From: an uncultured Collinsella sp.
GTDB taxonomy: Bacteria > Actinomycetota > Coriobacteriia > Coriobacteriales > Coriobacteriaceae
DNA: 9,270 bases
Assembly: GCA_900556365.1 (NCBI GenBank)
Contig: USOG01000048.1
Coordinates: forward strand, 1 to 9,270
Direction of reading: 5' to 3'
The position numbers and the translations under genes are program-made. Positions within the stretch are counted from its first letter, which is position 1, and the number at the start of each line of letters is the position of its first letter. The notes below the pieces were generated by a model, which made no database searches, was not told where the DNA came from, and saw only the letters and a list, made by a program, of their open reading frames with translations. Of the stretch, positions 6,331-9,270 are shown one piece after another.

Positions 6331-7587
6331 ATGGCATTGCAGTTTACAGAGCGCGAGTTTATCCCCGTGCTGCTCGGCGGCGACATCAACGCGTATTCGG
6401 TGGCGCGCGCTTTCTACGAGGAGTATCAGGTTAGGAGCCTGGTCTTTGGCAAGTACCAGACCGGCCCTGCGTATCGCAGCCAAATTATCGATTACACGCC
6501 CAACGTGGATATCGATACCATGCCGGTCATGATCGAGACCGTTAACGGCGTCGCACAGGCCAATCCTGATAAGAAGATTATTCTCATGGGCTGCGGCGAC
6601 AACTATGTCGCGCTTGCCGCGCAGGCTCAGGACGCCGGCCAGCTTGCCTCCAACGTCATCGCGCCCTATGCACCCTACAGCATGCTTGAGCAGTGCCAGA
6701 AGAAGGAGATTTTCTACGAGCTGTGCGAGAAGCACGGTGTGCCGTATCCGCACACGTTTACCTTTACCATGGCGATGCTCAACGCTCAGGGTGAGGCTCC
6801 CGCCGAGGTGCTCGACCAGATCGACTTCCCCTTCCCGATGATTCTGAAGCCCTCTGACGGCATCATGTGGTGGGAGCACGAGTTCGAGGGTCAGAAGAAG
6901 GCCTACGAGATTGCCGATCGCGCCGAGCTGGAACAGGTCATTCGCGATGTGTACGCCAGCGGCTACACCGATGATCTCATCTTGCAGGACCGCGTGCCCG
7001 GCAACGACGAGTACATGCGCGTGCTTACCAGTTATTCCGACCGCAACGGCAAGGTTCGCATGATGTGCTTGGGTCACGTGCTACTCGAGGAGCATCAGCC
7101 CCATGGTGTAGGCAACCATGCCTGCATCATCACTGAGCCCAACGACGAGCTCATGGGTGGCGTGCGCAAGCTGCTTGAGGACCTTAAATTTACGGGCTTC
7201 TCCAACTTCGACGTCAAGTACGACGAGCGCGATGGCTCGTTTAAGTTCTTCGACTTCAACACGCGTCAGGGCCGCAGTAATTACTATGTCACCAATAGTG
7301 GATTTAACGTTGCTAAATACGTGGTGGATGAGTACGTCTATAACCGCCCGTTTGAGCCGGAATTTGTGACGGCGCAGGATGAGGCTCTGTGGATGGTTGT
7401 TCCCATGGGCGTCGTTGACAAGTATGTCAAGGACCCCGAGCTGCGCGCGAAGGCACATCGTCTGGCCAAGGAGGGCAAGGGCGCCGATCCCTCGTTTATG
7501 AAGGGAGACTTTGTCTTTAACCGCTGGTTGCGCATGTGGCACACCAAGCTGCGCCACTTTAAGCTGTTCAAGACGTATTACAAGTAG
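6331..7587 (+). CDS. aslfm: D-aspartate ligase-like ATP-grasp enzyme (peptidoglycan cross-bridge)
   Basis: The 418-residue protein matches the enterococcal D-aspartate ligase Aslfm in length and along its whole sequence as I recall it. That enzyme uses ATP to join the beta-carboxyl of D-Asp to the epsilon-amino group of Lys in UDP-MurNAc-pentapeptide. Shared landmarks are EFIPVLLGGDIN (9-20), KKIILMGCGD (81-90), the ATP-grasp lysine segment PMILKPSDG (169-177, Lys173), GYTDDLILQDRVPGND (211-226), MMCLGHVLLE (244-253), GFSNFDVKYD (289-298) and FFDFNTRQGRS (306-316). In the last motif, the metal-binding position usually Glu is Asp308, with Asn310. No signal peptide is seen, so it is cytoplasmic. 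The racemase gene 84 bases downstream could supply D-Asp. Other carboxylate-amine ligases share the fold, so the substrate is inferred from similarity plus context. The muropeptide acceptor could be Lys or Orn. Confidence 0.85.
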   Translation: MALQFTEREFIPVLLGGDINAYSVARAFYEEYQVRSLVFGKYQTGPAYRSQIIDYTPNVDIDTMPVMIETVNGVAQANPDKKIILMGCGDNYVALAAQAQDAGQLASNVIAPYAPYSMLEQCQKKEIFYELCEKHGVPYPHTFTFTMAMLNAQGEAPAEVLDQIDFPFPMILKPSDGIMWWEHEFEGQKKAYEIADRAELEQVIRDVYASGYTDDLILQDRVPGNDEYMRVLTSYSDRNGKVRMMCLGHVLLEEHQPHGVGNHACIITEPNDELMGGVRKLLEDLKFTGFSNFDVKYDERDGSFKFFDFNTRQGRSNYYVTNSGFNVAKYVVDEYVYNRPFEPEFVTAQDEALWMVVPMGVVDKYVKDPELRAKAHRLAKEGKGADPSFMKGDFVFNRWLRMWHTKLRHFKLFKTYYK

Positions 7588-7596
7588 ACGAGTGTG

Positions 7597-7626
7597 GCGC
7601 CCGTCCGGTATGTATCGGGCGGGCGC
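7597..7626 (+). other. Strong GC-rich hairpin between the ligase and racemase genes
   Basis: GCGCCCG (7597-7603) pairs exactly with CGGGCGC (7620-7626). Inner pairs 7604-7607 with 7616-7619 (one G-T wobble) extend the stem to 11 pairs around an 8-base loop. It begins 9 bases after the ligase stop. There is no T tract after it, so it is not a standard intrinsic terminator. It may stabilise the ligase mRNA 3' end, weaken read-through, or separate expression of the two genes. Confidence 0.6.
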
Positions 7627-7638
7627 GGGCATGATACG

Positions 7639-7648
7639 CGCAATTGCG
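7639..7648. other. Perfect 10-base palindrome ahead of the racemase gene
   Basis: CGCAATTGCG is self-complementary over all ten bases and lies 12 bases before the racemase Shine-Dalgarno (AAGGAGG, 7660-7666). It could be an operator or simply part of the folded leader. No promoter was recognised between the hairpin at 7597-7626 and the racemase start. Confidence 0.3.
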
Positions 7649-7671
7649 TGGGCGTCACCAAGGAGGCGGCG

Positions 7672-8418
7672 ATGGAAAAGCTGGGAGTTATCGGCGGCAT
7701 GGGCGCCGAGGCAACGTCGTATTACTACGACCAGGTGGTACGCCATACGGCGGCTACGTGCGACCAGGAGCATATCGACATGGTGGTGCTTTCCAAGTCG
7801 ACCATGCCCGACCGCACGCTGGCCATCAAGACCGGTGAGCATGCCGAGCTGCTGGCGACCATGAAGGAGTGCGCCCAAGCGCTCGAGTCGCTGGGTTGTG
7901 CGCACATTGCCATTCCCTGCAACACGTCACACTACTTCTACGACCAGATCCAGTCGTTTACGAAGGTGCCGATTATCCACATGCCGCGCGAGTCGGTGCG
8001 CTATGCTCTAGCCGGCGTGGTGATGGGGGAGTGCGAGTTCGACCCCAACCTGAGCATGCCGGCCGAGCCGGTGCACAAGATCGGCATCATGGGAACCGAT
8101 GGCACCGTGGGCGCAGGCGTCTATGGGCGCGAATGCGAGACCGCGGGCGTTGAGGTCGTCTATCCCAGCGAAAAGCGTCAGGCCGACGTGATGTCGCTCA
8201 TTTACGACGATGTGAAGGCCGGGCGCGAACCCGATATGGATAAGTTTGACCGCGTGATGTGGGAGTTCGCCCGTAGCGGCTGCGACCGCGTCATCCTGGC
8301 CTGCACGGAGCTTTCGGTGTTGCAGAAGTATCGCGAGATGCCCGAGATCACCCTCGATGCGATGGATGTCCTGGTACGCGAGTCCATCATTCGCAGCGGC
8401 GTCCCCTACCGCCTGTAG
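7672..8418 (+). CDS. racD: Aspartate/glutamate-type racemase, probable aspartate racemase
   Basis: The 248-residue protein is a cofactor-independent Asp/Glu racemase-family enzyme. It begins KLGVIGGMGAEAT (3-15), the family's N-terminal signature. Both catalytic cysteines are present: Cys83 in IPCNTSHYF (81-89) and Cys211 in LACTELS (209-215). Length is normal. It interconverts L- and D-Asp (or another acidic amino acid) by two-base proton transfer in the cytoplasm. The D-aspartate ligase-like gene immediately upstream argues for Asp, since the enterococcal aslfm-racD pair has the same order and purpose. The ATG at 7672 has a near-perfect AAGGAGG at 7660-7666, 5 bases upstream; a GTG at 7594 would put the intergenic hairpin inside the coding region and is rejected. 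Its last 13 bases overlap the end of the convergent aminopeptidase frame. No terminator follows. Confidence 0.88.
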   Translation: MEKLGVIGGMGAEATSYYYDQVVRHTAATCDQEHIDMVVLSKSTMPDRTLAIKTGEHAELLATMKECAQALESLGCAHIAIPCNTSHYFYDQIQSFTKVPIIHMPRESVRYALAGVVMGECEFDPNLSMPAEPVHKIGIMGTDGTVGAGVYGRECETAGVEVVYPSEKRQADVMSLIYDDVKAGREPDMDKFDRVMWEFARSGCDRVILACTELSVLQKYREMPEITLDAMDVLVRESIIRSGVPYRL

Positions 8419-9270
8419 CTTCCGACCTGCCAAAAAGGGAACGACATCACTTCATATCCGTCATTGGTTACAAGTACCATAATTTCCCACTGTGCTGACG
8501 GCTTTTCATCATCCGTATAGATTGTCCAGCCATTCTGTTCATCAATGTAAATCTCACTTGTTCCCATATTAATCATCGGTTCAATTGTAAATACCATGCC
8601 CGGTGCCATCACCATTCCAGTGCCTTTTTTTATCACATAGCTGACATATGGGGCTTCGTGGAATTCCAGTCCGATACCGTGACCACCGACCTGACGGACA
8701 ACAGAATATCCGTTTTCCTTTGCATGGTCCTGAATCGCCTGTGCCACATCACCTAAATGTCCCCATGGTTTTACCTGCTGTAAACCCAGCTCCACACACT
8801 CTTTTGCCACACGCACGAGCTTCTGGTTTTCTTCGGAAACATTTCCAATACAGAACATCCGGGATGAATCTGAAAAATATCCATTATAAATGGTTGAGCA
8901 GTCCACATTGACAATATCGCCGTCAATTAACTGTACATTATTGGAAGGAATTCCATGGCACACCTGTTCATTAATGGAAGTACATACGCTCTTTGGAAAC
9001 CCTTCATAATTTAACGGTGCCGGAATACCCCCCATTGCCGTTGTCTTCTGATAAACCATCTGATCGATTTCTTCTGTCGTCATACCTGCACAAATGTGTT
9101 CTGCCACATAATCAAGTACTGCAATATTAATCTTGCTGCTTTCACGCATTCCCTGTAACTGTGCTTCATTTTTAATAATTTCCCGCGGTGGAACCTTATG
9201 AAATTTTCTTCTGTACATTTCAATTTTTTTATCAAAATCCATGTGGCATTCACCGTATAACTTTCCACTC
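8406..9270 (-). CDS. map: Type I methionine aminopeptidase with SEC-C zinc motif, 5' end beyond the window
   Basis: This enzyme removes the initiator methionine from nascent proteins using two metal ions. Numbering from the Met at 9240-9242, all catalytic residues are present: His96 (VCHGIP), Asp114 (VNVDCS), Asp125 (FSDSSR), His188 (GHGIGLEFHEAP), Glu221 (FTIEP) and Glu253 (QWEIMV). That Met is not the true start. The frame stays open to the window edge and reads SGKLYGECH just before it, the tail of a SEC-C zinc motif (CxCGSGKxYxxCH) that precedes the catalytic domain in many Firmicutes enzymes. The true start should lie outside, roughly 10-20 codons away. The gene is AT-richer than its neighbours (25 of 60 G/C in 8581-8640, against 36 of 60 in 8281-8340) and uses Lachnospiraceae-like codons. 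Its C terminus (FPFWQVGSYRR) is unlike the usual short end after YEVMS and is encoded by host-type DNA. It would be a second copy, assuming the host keeps its own map gene. Confidence 0.92.
   Translation of the reverse strand, partial: SGKLYGECHMDFDKKIEMYRRKFHKVPPREIIKNEAQLQGMRESSKINIAVLDYVAEHICAGMTTEEIDQMVYQKTTAMGGIPAPLNYEGFPKSVCTSINEQVCHGIPSNNVQLIDGDIVNVDCSTIYNGYFSDSSRMFCIGNVSEENQKLVRVAKECVELGLQQVKPWGHLGDVAQAIQDHAKENGYSVVRQVGGHGIGLEFHEAPYVSYVIKKGTGMVMAPGMVFTIEPMINMGTSEIYIDEQNGWTIYTDDEKPSAQWEIMVLVTNDGYEVMSFPFWQVGSYRR
8436..8444. other. Composition junction between host-type and foreign-type DNA
   Basis: To the left, the racemase gene and its flank are GC-rich; to the right, sequence is AT-rich and Firmicutes-like. 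The break falls inside the aminopeptidase frame near the codons for Ser267-Pro269, just where homologues normally stop. No direct repeat, inverted repeat or integrase-type site is visible at the point. It may mark a recombination boundary or an assembly join. Confidence 0.55.

Noticed and set aside
7594..7671. Upstream GTG start for the racemase
   Set aside because: The ATG at 7672 has a near-perfect Shine-Dalgarno at 5 bases and begins the family homology; the extension would translate the hairpin region.
6268..7905. Two long reverse-strand open frames opposite the ligase and racemase genes (6268-7077 and 7081-7905)
   Set aside because: They lie antisense to well-supported genes with clear family motifs, show no recognisable domains, and are expected by chance in GC-rich coding DNA.
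8419..8441. Attachment site or insertion-sequence end at the composition junction
   Set aside because: No terminal inverted repeat, target-site duplication or tRNA end is visible, and the other boundary is outside the window.

Overview
The window reads as chromosomal DNA from a GC-rich gut actinobacterium, most likely Collinsella or a close relative in Coriobacteriia. That genus call is an inference from codon usage, protein content and remembered gene styles, not from a marker gene. The last ~830 bases look different: they are AT-richer and hold part of a Firmicutes-style methionine aminopeptidase. No rRNA, tRNA, CRISPR array, complete insertion sequence or replication origin was seen.

Layout. 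147-1334 (+) encodes an M20-family amidohydrolase. 1409-1839 is a HigA-type antitoxin gene behind a promoter that overlaps two perfect dyads, with no intact HigB toxin beside it. 1869-2192 (+) is a small three-helix membrane protein. 2254-2577 (-) is a small phage-type membrane-anchored protein that looks degenerate. 2756-3511 (+) is an EcsC-family protein, and 3682-4062 (+) is another small membrane protein. A strong bidirectional hairpin terminator at 4067-4090 separates it from the convergent gene at 4110-5243 (-), a secreted coiled-coil protein with a lysozyme-like C-terminal domain. Next come a palindrome-rich intergenic region (5259-5477), a MOSC-domain protein (5478-6110, -), and a divergent control region. 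The pair at 6331-7587 and 7672-8418 (+) follows. Finally the aminopeptidase gene (-) runs off the right edge.

The most coherent biology is the pair at 6331-8418. The first protein closely resembles the enterococcal D-aspartate ligase, an ATP-grasp enzyme that adds D-Asp to the peptidoglycan precursor. The second is an aspartate/glutamate-type racemase with both catalytic cysteines, which would supply D-Asp. Together they look like a D-Asp cross-bridge module. The secreted protein at 4110-5243 is a plausible peptidoglycan hydrolase, so this part of the window has a cell-wall theme.

The oddest feature is the right end. The aminopeptidase reading frame is intact, but its last ~10 codons are written in host-type sequence and overlap the racemase gene tail to tail by 13 bases. 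Base composition changes abruptly at about 8436-8444. This is either a recent gene acquisition or a chimeric contig join, and the window alone cannot tell which.
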